64,000 bases of DNA from Sequoia sempervirens. Lineage: Eukaryota > Streptophyta > Pinopsida > Cupressales > Cupressaceae. The position numbers and the translations under genes were made by a program. The DNA lies in assembly GCA_007258455.2 (NCBI GenBank), contig VDFB02193867.1, forward strand, positions 573,203,105 through 573,267,104, given 5' to 3'. The notes below the pieces were generated by a model that searched no databases, was not told where the DNA came from, and worked only from the letters and a program-made list of their open reading frames with translations. Below are positions 47,583-61,939 of the stretch, in pieces; within the stretch, counting starts at the first letter, position 1, and every line of letters starts with the position of its first letter.

Positions 47583-48168
47583 TGGTAAGGAGGCTATGGT
47601 AGTGAAACAACTTCCTACACTAATCTTGAGAGGAGAATAATGCAAAAAATTTATAGATCTTTAGTAGTTACATAAGCTTAAATAAAAATAAACACAAATA
47701 TCATGCATACAACAACATAGTGATTTACGTGGGCAAAACCCTTTCGGGAGAAAAACTCCACACTCCAAAAGCCGCCCAATATTATTCAAAAACCACAAAG
47801 ATTACAATATACTTGCAGAGAAAGCTTCTCATAGGAGTATCACTAATTGGAGATCCAAAGGAAACATGATCAATATCAAACTCTCAAAATACATCACAAT
47901 ACAAGACTGTAATATAATTCCCTCATAAAATAGGGTTGCCTTCTAGGGCAAGTCAAGTTAATAAAATATTAGCCGTTAGATCTAAGACTTAATGATGAAC
48001 GATCCATATTTACAATAATAAAATATAAATAAAATTTTCCTTTCAAGGGCACTACCCTTGGACCCCTAGCTGAGGGGATGATCCCTCAGACCCCTCACTG
48101 GGCCCCCCGTCTTCGACGTATCAACAGTACCTTATGCAATTGCAAAGTTGATACACATTCTCCCAACA
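47583..48168 (-). repeat. Ty1/copia 5' LTR
   Basis: 586 bp, reading on the minus strand from TGTTGGGAGAATG to CCTTACCA. It matches the 3' LTR at 9137-9785. A C-rich patch lies at about 48047-48112, in the same place as in the 3' LTR. Confidence 0.88.
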
Positions 48169-49279
48169 TCTTCCATTCATAGTAGAAGAAAATATAAATG
48201 AAAATTTCCGTCTCAATGGCGATTCATATAACTTTAACAAGATTACTTTTCTACCCATTGGATGAGTTAGGTTAATTTATATAAAAAATGTATTGGAAAG
48301 TTTATTTTCTAACATGTTATCATTTTTTATAGGAGAAGTAACCAAATACAATCTAGGAAATTTATCATTTTTCCTAGTATAACCACTTAACCATATTGTG
48401 AAGTAGTAGAGGGATGACAATAACTTTTAGGATCGCGATCTCCATCGTAGTAAAGGAGAATTATGAGAATTATAAGAAGGCCAAGAAATCTAGTTATGCT
48501 AACCCCTTCAAACAAGGGATTTCCATTCTCTAAAAAGAAGAGGTAAATAAAATATAAGAGGCACTATTCTAATAATTTAAGAATACATAAAAATGAAAAA
48601 CATCCAATGCAAATTTATTAGCTTACACTTTTTATTGAACAAATCGTCAACTTAAACTTAACTATAATAAGTGATATATCATAAAACATGGATAGTCCAC
48701 TTATTTAAATAAACCTTCCTATTAAATAATACACTTTGAGGCTTATTATAAAGGATTAGATAAAATATTTGTCATAGAACTATAAGAAAATATTACAAGT
48801 TATCACTGTCTAATACAACTTTATTAGCTTACACTCTATATTAAACAAATCATCAACTTAAATTTAACTTTAAATTAAAAACAAATCATTTGCCTACTTT
48901 CTTTATTATCACATCAACTTTTTAATGGATATAGACTTAAATAATAATAATAAAAAATTATATTTTATCACATCACTTTTCTCAAACATAAACATAAACT
49001 AGCAATCATACCTTGGTGTGCAATGGGTACACCAAAGAAGTGTGGATGGTCAATTAGGTAATTTTTTGGTTTATTGTTTACATAAATTTGTGTAGTATAC
49101 ATGGGGTAAATTGGTAGGCTATTTTAAAAATGATTTTGTTTGTGAAACAAAGGTCTCAATGGAGAAGTGATAGCTTCAAATCAAATATGCATCTACTTAT
49201 AATGATTCAAACATAACTAAAACAAAACTTTTGAATCAAGAAGATAATAAGGCTCCATTACCAAGAGGCTCATGATATG
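48169..49279. other. AT-rich stretch, no gene recognised
   Basis: A ~60-bp direct repeat (TTTATTAGCTTACACT..., ATTRAACAAATC.TCAACTTAAA) occurs at about 48610 and 48821. A TGTGCAATGGGTACA phrase at 49016 recurs as TGTGCAATGGTTACA at 51264, on the far side of the purine block. Confidence 0.5.
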
Positions 49280-50731
<1,452 letters not shown>

Positions 50732-51201
50732 TCTCTTTATATCTTTGTCTCCCTCTCTATATTATTTTTATTATCTCTTAATCTCTCTCTTCCTCTCTCT
50801 CCCCTATTTCTCTCCATATTTGTCTTCCCTTCTCTATTATTTTATCTCTCTCATTTCTTCTCTCTATATATTTCCCTCTCCCTATCTTTCTCCCCTTATT
50901 ATTATTTTTTCTATCCTTATTTATCTCCCTCCTCTCTCCCCCTTTCCCTCTTTATCTCTGGATCTCTCAACCTCTATATATATCTTTGTCTCCTATTTCT
51001 CTCTATCTCTCCATCTCTCTATCTTTCTTTATGTAACTATATCTATCTATGTCTCTCCTCTTCTCTCTTTTCCCCTCTCTCTTTCTTTATCTCTCTTCCT
51101 CCTCTTCCTCCATATTTATTCCTTTATACATCCATTTTTGTATCTCTATCTCTCTTTTTATCTCTATGTATCTCTTTGTCTCCCTCTCTATTTCTCTCTT
51201 T

Positions 51202-51251
<50 letters not shown>
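50732..51251 (+). repeat. Polypyrimidine (CT-rich) low-complexity block
   Basis: Directly after the palindrome GAGATATCTC (50727-50736) the plus strand turns to C and T. The block ends with a pure (TC)n run at 51205-51249. It is the reverse-complement type of the preceding block. Confidence 0.95.
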
Positions 51252-53147
51252 TTTCCTCCTAAGTGTGCAATGGTTACATTGAAGAGGTTTTAAAGGTGAA
51301 TTATCATATCTTTAAAAAAATGGCATGCAACCATGAGCACAAATCCCTAGGATGTGCTATCCTTAGATTGTGGGCATGGAACGACAAATCAAAAGTTACC
51401 TTCTCTCTCATTCTATAAATTTTAATTTTAATTTTAAGTTTGAAATTCATTTTATTAGATAAATTATAAAAAATCCAAAATAGAATTATTCTATAATAAT
51501 TATAGTTTTAATAAGATAAATAATTATAAATTAAATTAATTCTAATAATTTTTAATTATTATTTGTAATTTGGTAAAAAAAAAAAATAATAACAATAAAT
51601 TTCAAACTTAAATCTAAATTAAAAACTAAAATAAAATAAACTAAATGGAAAGTCAAATATATATCAAAATCTAAATATAATAATTTTAAACAAGTGCCAC
51701 TTAGTGGATAGTACTTGTTTTTATTGTATTGTAATTATTGTTTTCTAGATTTGAAAGAAACTAATATATGTTTTATTAATGTGAATAAAAATAAATGTAT
51801 TTTTTGTTAATTATAGTGTTTTAGTATTATTAATTAGTTCTTTGCATGACCTAACCCTAATTCACACCCTAACTCTAATCCTAATCCTAATTATAATGCT
51901 TTTGGGATTATAATAATTAATAATAATAAGATTAGAATTATAATTTAAAATTTAATTATTATAATAATTTTAGTTATTTTAATTTAATTCTTATTTGTAT
52001 TTATGTATGTTTTGAAGTTAATAAAATTTGGAAAATCAAAAAAGTGACAAAATAGTTTAAGATTTAATTTAAATTTTTATTTTAATTGTGTAAAATCAAA
52101 TTCCTAGGAAGATTATCTTTATATGCTAATTTATGGATGTTTTTTAATTTAAGTTTTATTTTATTATTTTAATAGTGTGAATCCAAATCTCTATAAAATA
52201 GCTAATAAAAAAAAACAATTATAGACATTAAAAAAATCGTTATAAAGATGCAATGAAATGACTTTATAAAGTAAGAAAAAAAAAAAATTATTCTAAAAAA
52301 ATGTTAAAAAAATAATTTACCTTTTCCCTACAAATTTGCCAATAACACCCCAAATTTCTTAGCCAATTATGTTGAAGAGAAATAATTTTTGTAATTTTTA
52401 AAGTTAAGTATTTAACATGTTCACTTTAAAAAAGTTTAAATTATATTTGAAGAACATAAAATTCTAGTATTTAATTGGTTGAAAACCAAATTATTAATAA
52501 CTAATTAACAAAATGAATTGAAGAAGAGCTAAGTAACAAACTTATTAAGTTAATAAATAATTAAATAAAAAAATAAAACTTTTTTTTTAATTTATTAGAA
52601 ATGAAATATTAATAAAATATGTACCTAAAAAATATAATTAATATATCACAAACAATATTAACAAATAAAAAATATTATAAAATATTATAAAGTAAATTAA
52701 ATTTTAAAAAATAAAATTGTATTCCAAATAAAATATTAAAAATAAATATAAATTATATTAAAATTGTTAAAAGTAAAATTCTAACTTTTATATCAAAACT
52801 TACAAGTAACACCAAACTTAAGTGAAAATAAAATGAAACCCTATTAAAAAGATAAAAAGTCAATTTGTAATTTATTGATTTATTATTATTAATATTATTA
52901 TTTGGAAAAAATATTTATTTATTAAAAGCTTATTTTTATTTATCTAAAAATCTAAGTTTAAAAAGTTAAAAAAAATAAAAAATTTATCCTATTTTTCTTA
53001 ATTTAAAACTAAAACTAGATAATAATGAAGTGTATGACACATATTTTGGTATGCATAGTTGGAAACATGTGGACCAGATTTAAACAATATTTTCCTCCAA
53101 TTTTTGACAAAAAATGAAAAATAAGATTGACAATGCAAAAGCTTTTC
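51252..53147. other. Very AT-rich stretch, no gene
   Basis: Long A/T runs and TAATAATTA-type simple sequence throughout, with no open frames of note. At about 51850-51893 a degenerate run CTAACCCTAA...CCCTAACTCTAATCC resembles the plant telomere repeat (CCCTAAA), but too irregularly to call it. Confidence 0.6.
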
Positions 53148-53500
53148 ATACCTAAACACTTACAATAAGATTTTTTTGGATCAAATTATGTGGTCCTAAA
53201 AGAGAACCTCTCGTACCAAAACATTTACAATTCAATTTTTTTTGGACCAAATTATGTCGTCCTACCAGAATAGAACTTAAAGATATAAGTTTCCACAATC
53301 CATCATGTTATTCAAATTTTGTTTCTGTCTTTTGATTGTGTTAGAGATTTTTTTTTGAACAGATTCAAAACTAGAAATAAAATTTGAACATAATAGAACA
53401 TCTCATACCAAAACATTTACAATTCAAAATTTTTTGGACCAAATTCTATGGTCCTACTAGAAAAGAACTTCTCATACCAAAACATTTACAATTCAGAATT
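53148..53500 (+). repeat. ~68-bp tandem array, split by a solo LTR
   Basis: Units read TCTCATACCAAAACATTTAC, AATTCAAAATTTTTTGGACC, AAATT..TGGTCCTACTAGAA and AAGAAC. Four are seen, near 53148, 53210, 53398 and 53468. The second and third are separated by ~120 bp of unrelated sequence. The fourth is cut at 53500, and its remainder is at 57925-57960. Confidence 0.8.
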
Positions 53501-56500
53501 TGATGTAGTGGCATCCACCTCACGGTCCCATTTTTCTGTCTTTTTATTTCTTTCCCATTTTTGGTGTGTGTTGCTAGGTGGTGCCAGTTTTGGCTTTTAC
53601 TCCTCCTTATTTTGAGTATGGAAGCTACGGTGGTTACACCTCCTCTATGTCCATTTTCTATTCACTGGAATAAATGAGATCCATAGTGGGATAGTTATGG
53701 AGAGATATCACTTTCAATTCAATTTTCTATTTCAAGCTAGAAGCTTCGGGAGACAGGCAGGTCTTAAAAGAGTGGGAAACATGCATGAAGAGAGTTGGTG
53801 GAGGCGGATTCTTGTTGGAGCGATGGGAAGGAAGCCTTGAAAAAATGAAAGGATGCAAAAGATGTTATATTTGATGTTTGATACTTTTGAATGGGAGGTC
53901 AGTGAAGATACTCATGACAGCCCTCACTGTAGTTGTTAAATAGAATGGTGGATGAAATAGAGTTAGGGAGGTTATAATTGTGGATCAAAGTAATTATCTT
54001 TCATGTTTGTGAATTGAATCTATTAATTGGTTGTTGTAAGTCATTCATGGGAGTGGCTTGTGACACCCCTCTGATTTGTTATATTTTCTTTGACAACTCG
54101 GATACTTTGTTAGACCTTATTTTATGTTATGGTTATTCTATCGCTGACAGTGGAGTGATGATAGACTATATGGATGCAATGATATATTATATGCATGGTG
54201 ATTATGTTTAATATGCTTTATGTTTGCATAGATGCTTAGTTGTGATGACATTGCTATATATGCTTATTTTAGTTTAATTGATATATTATCTCATCAGTTG
54301 ATGTGACATTGTATTGGTGAAAAGAATAGTATTGCATCACTCGCTTGCGAGTGCCCTGTGATTTCTGCGATTCTCTCTTCACGGTGTGTATGAATTATGA
54401 TCTGGATACATGTACGACATTTACTTTGGTTGTAGGTTTGCAGGTATAGGACAACAACTTCACCTGGTTTCACAGGTCTGAGCATGTCCACTACTCAACA
54501 GTAATGTTGATTGGGAGATAATAACTAGTTAAACTTGTCAAACCTTTACCCTAGCACAGTGTTTCGTCAGTCTGTATGTTGGGCATCTTCCTTATCCATG
54601 TTGGTCTTGGTATTTTATTTATTGTGCAAGTTTAAATTCTAAGGATTAAATTATATGTTGTGATTAAGTATTTAATTAATATGGAGATTTTATTATAAAT
54701 TAATTAATTTAATTTAAGTTATATTATAAAGTAATTTTAATTATTACATTAATTAGGAATTAAAATAAATAAGTTATTTAATTGTAAATTGGATTAAATA
54801 AATTGTTTTTAATTTTAAATGCATATTTGGGAAAAGATCTTAGAAATATCTTGGTTTGTTAAAGAAGAGATATTTGTTGTGTGAACTGGAAGTTAGAAGG
54901 GTTTGTGTTCTAATTGTCTTAAAATTGATTTATGGAGAGATTGATTGAAATTGGTGAGAAAAGAGGAAGTTGTTTTCACGGGGAAAAAAGATAGAGGTTT
55001 TTGGAAATGGAAGAACTATTTTGTGGTTTGAAGAAATTGTAGATCTTAGAAGCTCTTGATAATTCTAGGAATCTAGTTTGTTATATTCTTGGCTGTGGAT
55101 TGTTTCTGTTCTTGGGAAGTGGCAATTCTTATGGAGGAAGCTTTGGCAGCTCTATTGAAGATTAAAGGGAAGCTCGACATCAATCTCTGAATCGTCTGAT
55201 CTTCTGGCAAGGTTCTTTATTGTTTTGTTAATTTTAATTTGAAAGAGATAAGTTAAATTGTTATTGTAATGCAAATTGGAAAAGATTAGAAGAGGATTTC
55301 ATTATCTATAGAAGCTTTTTTTTTTAAAAAGATTGCCAAGAATATTTACAACCTCTGTAGAAAAATTGTTTTTTTGGAAATAGATTTATATAGAAGAAAA
55401 TTATAGTTAAACTGTTGAACATCTGTTGAATTTAAATCAAACTTAGAAAACCTCTTCTTGTGGAAATATAATTATTTCCTCTGTAGAAAATAATTGATGA
55501 GTTAGGAAACCTCTGTAAATTTTTTTTTTTACATTTTTCCTGTAGAAAACTTCTTCTGTGAAAATTAATTTCCCATCTTGATTAATTGCTTGGATAAATT
55601 TATATATATATATAGATACATATATATTGAAATATATATGTACATATACACATATATATTATATATAAATATTTTATTTTATATGAGGATTGTATTTTGT
55701 AGGAAATTTTTATTTTGGAAAAAAAATTGAGGGAGGAAAAAAAATAATAAATTTTAATTGTGTTTAGCCAGGGGATGAAACCCCCAGCCGCGCACAAGGG
55801 TGCGCTGCTGTGAGCAGCGCTCCCCACAAACAACGCTACCTCCCTGTGGAGGTCGACACAACTAGGGCTGTGTCCCTTCGTTTGCTTTGATTGAGTTCAT
55901 TTATTTTATTTTATTTTTGTTTTATTCGTATATTATATATAATATATATGTAATATGATTTAAATTGATATATATATATTTTAGTTTGTATTTCTTTAAA
56001 TGGATACATTTAAAAAAAAGAAACATGAGGAAATAGTTTTTGAGTAAATGGATTTTATTTTAGATAAATGAGTTTTTTTATGGTATGGTTGATTTTATAA
56101 TTAATAATATATATTTATATGTATATATATATACATATTAAATATATTTGTTTAATGTTTGATTATTACAATAGATATATGCAAGTACAATTAGTTAATT
56201 AGAAATGATTAATTAGTTTAATTGTGAAATTGGGTTAGATATTATGTGTGGTTGTGAAACTATAGTTAAACTTTTGATATAATTTCGTTGTTGATTATTA
56301 ATGGGAATTGTGTTTTGAATGATGTATTTTAAATTTGCGATATTGAACTATTGGATTTAGGAAATTCGAATGGTAGTGTTTTTAATTACAGGAGACTGTT
56401 TATTTTAATTTCTAGTATTTCTGTAATTTGGTACTGTGGAGAATATTTGTTGTAGAGAAAATATAAGTCTTCTAGATTATAATTGTGAAAGGGTTGTCAT

Positions 56501-57924
56501 TTCTGTTATTCGCCTTGAGATTTCCTTAGGTAGTGCATGTACTTGGATTCAGTATTGGACATCCGTAGGGATGTGTTATCTCTTGTGTTATGTTATTATC
56601 AGTTTGTGCACTGTCTACCCTTGGGTGTAGAATGAGCTATTGTGTTGTCGATAAGGGAGTGGCTTTCAATGGGGGTCGGGACACAAAGTGGTCCCAGGAC
56701 AATTCTTGTGGAAGTCAGTGTAATCAGTGGAAATTAAATAACCTACATTCAGGGAATGGGTAGTTAACATATTTAACTTGATAATTAGCCTTGCTTATTG
56801 GCTCAAGGGCTTGTGTTAGACTTGAGATGAGTCGGGAAGGCCTGGAATGGCAAGATCGTTATCTTGTCTTCTCGAAAGATAATCGATTCCACACTGGTGT
56901 GCATGTGGGGCCAGAGTTCGTAAGAGGTTACCAGGATAACCCAAGATGGGGGCCAGGACCTAGGAATATCTCCTTAGGATAACCAATGCAACCTTTGTGA
57001 TGACACTCCTCCTATGACAGCAGTCGATTGTATTGTACAGTGGTTGTACTTGATTTTGTGATTCTGGAAGCAATGTAACCCTATGTTTTGTATTTACTAG
57101 TACTGTGTGGTTTTGTACCTCACCTATGTCTAGAGGTAGTAGGTTAGTCTTGGTTACCTATTACTATCTCCTAGCACGAGGGTTGGTCCTATGGGTACCA
57201 CATGGCTGGGTGGCGTGCACCTTACATTGTTGGGTTTTCTCTTCATGTTCGTGATGTCGGGATCTTCTAGTTTGAGGAGCTTGTGTGTTTCTATGGAATT
57301 GTACTTCTCTTATATTCATTGTAATAGTGGACACTATATATTGTAATTCCTTATTTGTAATCAAGGGGGATTCCTTGTGTTGTAATTGTAACACTATGTA
57401 TGATCTATTCATCGTTGGATTAAATGGTATATATATTGTTTATATGGTGTTGTATCTGTGGAAATATGTTCATTACTCTTCTTTGTGTTAAATTTATTAT
57501 GAAATGGTAAATGCTTTGTTGTATGCTGTTATCATGAGTTAATTCTATATACCATGTTTTAGAATAATTTTGTAAGTTTTGAAATTCACATGTAGACGCA
57601 TTGCGTGGCCTAGAGGATGTATGTGTTAGAGTAGTTTACTTCACTCGTCATTGTTACTTCTTTTTAAGGAAAAAAATTAGTTGTGCTTTCGCAGTGTTTG
57701 CATCGTCCTCTAGGTTGCGGGACGAGGTTTTACATGGCTTGAAATTCTTCTATGTAGGGAAGTCTTTTAGTTGATGTTGTTTGTGTGAATCAGCTATTAC
57801 ACATCCTAACCAGAATCATTTTGATTTGTAATTTCCTTTGATCTCTCTTTGAGGCTTAATAAAGAGTGTAGTAGTTTGTTTTATTCTATTTCTTTAGTGT
57901 TGTTGGCTTTCTTTTACTACATCA
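53501..57924 (+). repeat. Solo LTR, 4.4 kb
   Basis: The ends are TGATGTAGT...ACTACATCA (9-bp inverted ends). It is inserted in a unit of the tandem array, whose two halves (ACAATTCAGAATT and TAATCTTTTGGACC) abut it. The flanking 5-mers GAATT and TAATC are consistent with a decayed duplication. An AATAAA signal at 57857-57862 lies ~60 bp before the end. No primer site, coding domain or second LTR is seen inside, so recombination to a solo LTR is the simplest reading. A GC-rich patch lies at 55765-55875. Short frames (53978, 56436, 56791, 57285) are not supported as genes. Confidence 0.75.
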
Positions 57925-58309
57925 TAATCTTTTGGACCAAATTAGGTACTAAAAAGAATATATTTTTCACCAAAATCATTTCGTGATAATGAATCTACTA
58001 AGAAATATACCATACAAATGATTGAATTTGAATTTTCCAACAGTCGAAGATGTTTTCAAGTGGATTATTTGCAATTTCCTATAAAAATACTCTTTCATCT
58101 TCTATCAGATGCGCTCTTTCTTCCATTATTAATTATCTTTTGCCAGTATTTAAACAAATAAAATAAACTCAATTTTTCCATAGCGACTTGTTACGATGGC
58201 CCCAAAAGAGGAGTCAGTTATGGAAGTGTTTAAGTAGTTGGCAATAGGCCTAGAATTTGATGGTCTATTTGGCCTTTTTTTGCATTTTAGACCGTATATT
58301 ACAACTTTA
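57925..58309. other. End of the tandem array, then no recognised feature
   Basis: The first ~36 bases complete the interrupted 68-bp unit (TTTTGGACCAAATTAGG). The remaining ~350 bases show no frame or repeat that I recognise. Confidence 0.6.
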
Positions 58310-58745
58310 AAATTTATTAGAATGTATAAGTTGACTTGCTATATTTTTATATAATTGTATATGTGACATTTTAAATTATTATTAAACCGTAAAAAAATAT
58401 TATAAACAACATTATATATAATGTTTATTATAAAAAATATAAATTTATTTAAAATATTTTCAAATATGGAATATAATTCTTTCTAATTTTTAAAATATTT
58501 TTAACAATAAATTTAAGATTTTGATTATTTTTAATATGAATTTAGACACTTTAAATTGAAAATATTTTCAAAATAGAATATAATTGTTTTTAAACTTTTA
58601 ACATATTTTTAATAAGATTTATTTTAATATGAATTTAGAAATTTCTTAATAAATTTATGATTTTTAGATTTATTACTAATTATTACTATTTTCTAATTTT
58701 ACATTATTTTACTAATATATGAGTAATAACATAACAAGATTTTTT
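58310..58745 (+). repeat. Long AT-rich direct repeat, copy A
   Basis: About 430 bp, repeated at 59745-60145. Shared phrases include GATTATTTTTAATATGAATT, TAGACACTTTAAATT and TTATGATTTTTAGATTTATT, then GTAATAACATAACAAGATTT. The copies are highly similar but differ by small indels. Confidence 0.85.
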
Positions 58746-58919
58746 TTTGTTTTTTTAAGATACAAATTTGTGTGTTTTACAAGTGATTGGAAAACACATA
58801 AATGCCAAATCCTCTTTATGAATATGTCAATATGGAGTATTCAACCATATTACAATAAGATTTAGACAAAATATAATATTATTAATATTTTCTTAAGATA
58901 ATAAAAAAATATTTCATGT

Positions 58920-59265
58920 TCTATTAAGGTTTTTATATAATTATTTCTAGTTAGGTTTGAAATTAATATTTAAATATGTTTTTAAATAGATGAATTTAAG
59001 GATTAAATTATTTTTAATTTTATATAATTATTTTTTTTTCTAGATTTTAAATTGATGTTTAAATGTGATTTTAGATAAATGAATTTAAGGGTTGAAACAT
59101 TTTTTAATTTTATATAATTATTTGTTGCTGAAATTGACATTTAAATGTGTTTTTAGATAGATGAATTCAAAAATTAAATTAATTTTAATTTTATATAATT
59201 ATTTTTTGTTAGGTTTGAAAGTGATATTTAAATGTGTTTTTAGATAATTGAATTTAAAATGTATA
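58920..59265 (+). repeat. AT-rich tandem repeat, ~95-bp unit, ~3.5 copies
   Basis: Each unit contains TTTTATATAATTATTT, GTTAGGTTTGAAATTGATAT, TTAAATGTGTTTTTAGATA and GATGAATTTAA. Starts are near 58930, 59018, 59110 and 59190. The array lies between the two copies of the long direct repeat. Confidence 0.8.
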
Positions 59266-59744
59266 TGAAAACTAAAACGAATTTCTAAAGTAAAATAAAT
59301 TAATTCAAACAAAATAATTTCAAATTGATGTATGCATAATGTATTTATGATATTTGTAATTAATAAATTAATTTATAACAACTTATTTTAGTTAAATATT
59401 AAATTAAATGTTGACTACAATTTTTACAATTTGAAGAATCAATCAAAAAAATAGTAATACAATTTTATAGTTTAGAATAATTATATTATATAATATAATA
59501 ATTCTTAAAATAATATTATATGCATTGTTAACATATAAATTTTATTTTTATATACAATTTTTTATTTATCAATAAAATTTATTATGTGCAATTTAATTTT
59601 ACTTATTTAAAAAATTTAGTGCATGCATAGTTTCTAAAATTTGTAAAGTTTCTAATATAATTATTTTATAAAATAATATTTCATAATTACTAATAAACTA
59701 ATTTTTGTTTAGCGACTGATTCATAAAATTAATAATAATGTTTA

Positions 59745-60145
59745 ATATAAAATTAAGTTGACTTGCTATATGTTCGACAATTAAATTATTATTAAATTGT
59801 AAAAATTTATTATAAGCAATATTATATATAATATTTATTATAAAATATTGATTTGTTTAAAATCTTTTAAAATATGAAATATAATTCTTTTTAATTTTTA
59901 AAATATTTTTAATAAGATTTTGATTATTTTTAATATGAATTTAGACACTTTAAATTAAAAATATTTTCAAAATAGAATATAATTGTTTTTTAACTTTTAA
60001 CATATTTTTAATAAGATTTATTTTAATATGAATTTAGAAATTTCTTAATAAATTTATGATTTTTAGATTTATTACTAATTATTACTATTTTCTAATTTTA
60101 GATTATTTTATAATATATTAGTAATAACATAACAAGATTTTTTAT
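59745..60145 (+). repeat. Long AT-rich direct repeat, copy B
   Basis: Second copy of the sequence at 58310-58745, in the same orientation. Confidence 0.85.
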
Positions 60146-60177
60146 TTTTTTTAAAATACATAATTTATTTTTTACAA

Positions 60178-60560
60178 GTGATTAGAGAGCTTCCAATTTT
60201 ATTTGTGAGCATTTGTATGTTTTTGAATTCCTCTTAAATTCTATTTTTGATTTTATAAATGATTTTTTATTTTTATTGTTTTATTGGAGAGCTTCCAATT
60301 TTATTGGTGAGCATTTTGTATGTTTATGAATTCCTCTGAAATTTTATTTTTGCTTTTATAAATGATTTTTTTTTTATTGTTTTACAGGTGATTGGAGAGC
60401 CTCTAATTTTATTGGTGAGCATTTGTATGTTTTTAATTCATTTGAAATTTTATTTTTTCTTTTATAAATGAATTTTTATTTTTATTGTTTTACATTCCAA
60501 TTTTATTGGTGTATGTTTTTGAATTCCTCTGAAATTTTATTTGACTTTTATAAATGATGA
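60178..60560 (+). repeat. Tandem repeat, ~110-bp unit, ~3.5 copies
   Basis: Each unit contains GGAGAGCTTCCAATTTTATT, GGTGAGCATTTGTATGTTTT, GAATTCCTCTGAAATTTTAT and CTTTTATAAATGA. Starts are near 60182, 60285, 60393 and 60487 (the last is shortened). Confidence 0.85.
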
Positions 60561-60859
60561 CTATTTTTATTTACGAAGCTACAACGTTTGGGGTTTCTAG
60601 TACATGTTAAATGGAGTTGATACACTTTTGCATGTGGGGAGTATGAATGAAAACAAAAGAACTAGTGTGAGAGAGATAGAGATGGTAGGGTATGAGAGCA
60701 GTGGGGAAACAATTCATTGATTAAAAAGATAAATGCCAAATCCTCGATTGGGCTTAAGTGTCACACACTAAACTCTGACTTTCGGCCAAAAATCCACTTT
60801 TGTTTCTTATTTTCGTTTCTATTGACTTGCTTGTAGGCTATGTCCATCTAGCGATCTGC

Positions 60860-61046
60860 AGAATCTGTCTCTGTACGCAGGGAATGTTAGAGTGTTGAAC
60901 ATCCAGAGGCTTTTTCACGGAATTGATACTTTTTAAATTTTCAAGATTTTAAATATGATCTCAATGATCCAGCTCTCCAAAATTTCGCTCCCGCTTGTGG
61001 TGTTGACCTTAACTTCAAGATTTCCAATAATATTGATTTTTCAAAG
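60860..61046 (+). pseudogene. Short coding-like fragment, not recognised
   Basis: The plus strand reads LQNLSLYAGNVRVLNIQRLF and HGIDTF, then after a frameshift FKYDLNDPALQNFAPACGVD and LNFKISNNIDFSK. It ends at a good donor-like CAAA|GTAAGAG at 61046. Local GC content and amino-acid composition differ from the AT-rich flanks, which suggests a host gene exon or fragment. I do not recognise it. Confidence 0.3.
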
Positions 61047-61840
61047 TAAGAGTTAAAGATGAGATTTTAACGATAAAAGATTCTTTCATGGAAGTAGTGG
61101 AAAGAAATTCGTAAGTGAAAAGATTGTGAAGTGTGGAGTGAAATGTGGGAGGACACAATGCTCGCTTGAGTAGCATCTTTATGGTGATTTTATATTTAAA
61201 TGAACATATTTGTTGAGATAATCTTTTTAATTATATTAATTTAAAATTTAAGTTATGCAATATTTGTGGGTAATTTGAATAATATTTTGTAAAATTTGTG
61301 GAATAAAAACATATGTAGGATTAATTAATTGTCACAAGAAGTTAATGACTAAATATTTTATATATTTTAAATAGTAATAATTATTAAATATATTAATAAA
61401 TGTATATAATAAATAAAAAAATTGTTTAATTTTAGATTTGATGTTTAATTATATTATGACATATATAATTTGATTATGCAAGTGTTTTTGGGAATTATGC
61501 AATCTTTTCTTATATTTGATTTTTTACTAAAAGATGGATTTGTGTCAATTTGAATGAGTAAAGTTGATTTGTTGTTAGTTGAATATTTTTGAGTATTCAT
61601 TGGGTTTGTTGGAACATCTATGCATTTGGTAATTTATGTCTAACATATCAAGATTTGTGATTGTGTTAATTTTGGATTTTTTTTTCATTACTCCTAGTGT
61701 ATTGAAGGTCAAGTTAAAATTCTAGGTTGACCAAAGTGTAGTGGACAACCTAATGAATGGATTTGTAAAAAAATTATGAAAACACTATACCATGTTACCA
61801 CTATCATTTATGGTTCAAGATCGTAATCTACAAATCTCGT
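61047..61840. other. AT-rich stretch, no gene recognised
   Basis: No frames, repeats or motifs that I recognise. Confidence 0.5.
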
Positions 61841-61939
61841 ACTCTTTAAATCCAACTATCATTATTGTCATATCTATGAAAAAAAATGTCTCCTACTTAT
61901 TACATCAACTACCTTATTTGAATTTCCACTTCTATGCTT
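61841..61939 (-). pseudogene. Ty3/gypsy RNase H C-terminal remnant
   Basis: The minus strand from 61939 reads KHRSGNSNKVVDVISRRHFF. This matches the end of the plant gypsy RNase H domain (KHK.G..NKVADALSR family pattern). After stops, in another frame, IVGFKE follows at 61860-61841, the start of the integrase linker. It is short and decayed. The plus-strand frame at 61792-61995 is its shadow. Confidence 0.6.

Noticed and set aside
51850..51893. Interstitial telomere repeat
   Set aside because: CCCTAA-like units are irregular (CCCTAACTCTAATCCTAATCC) and few. Composition bias explains them adequately.
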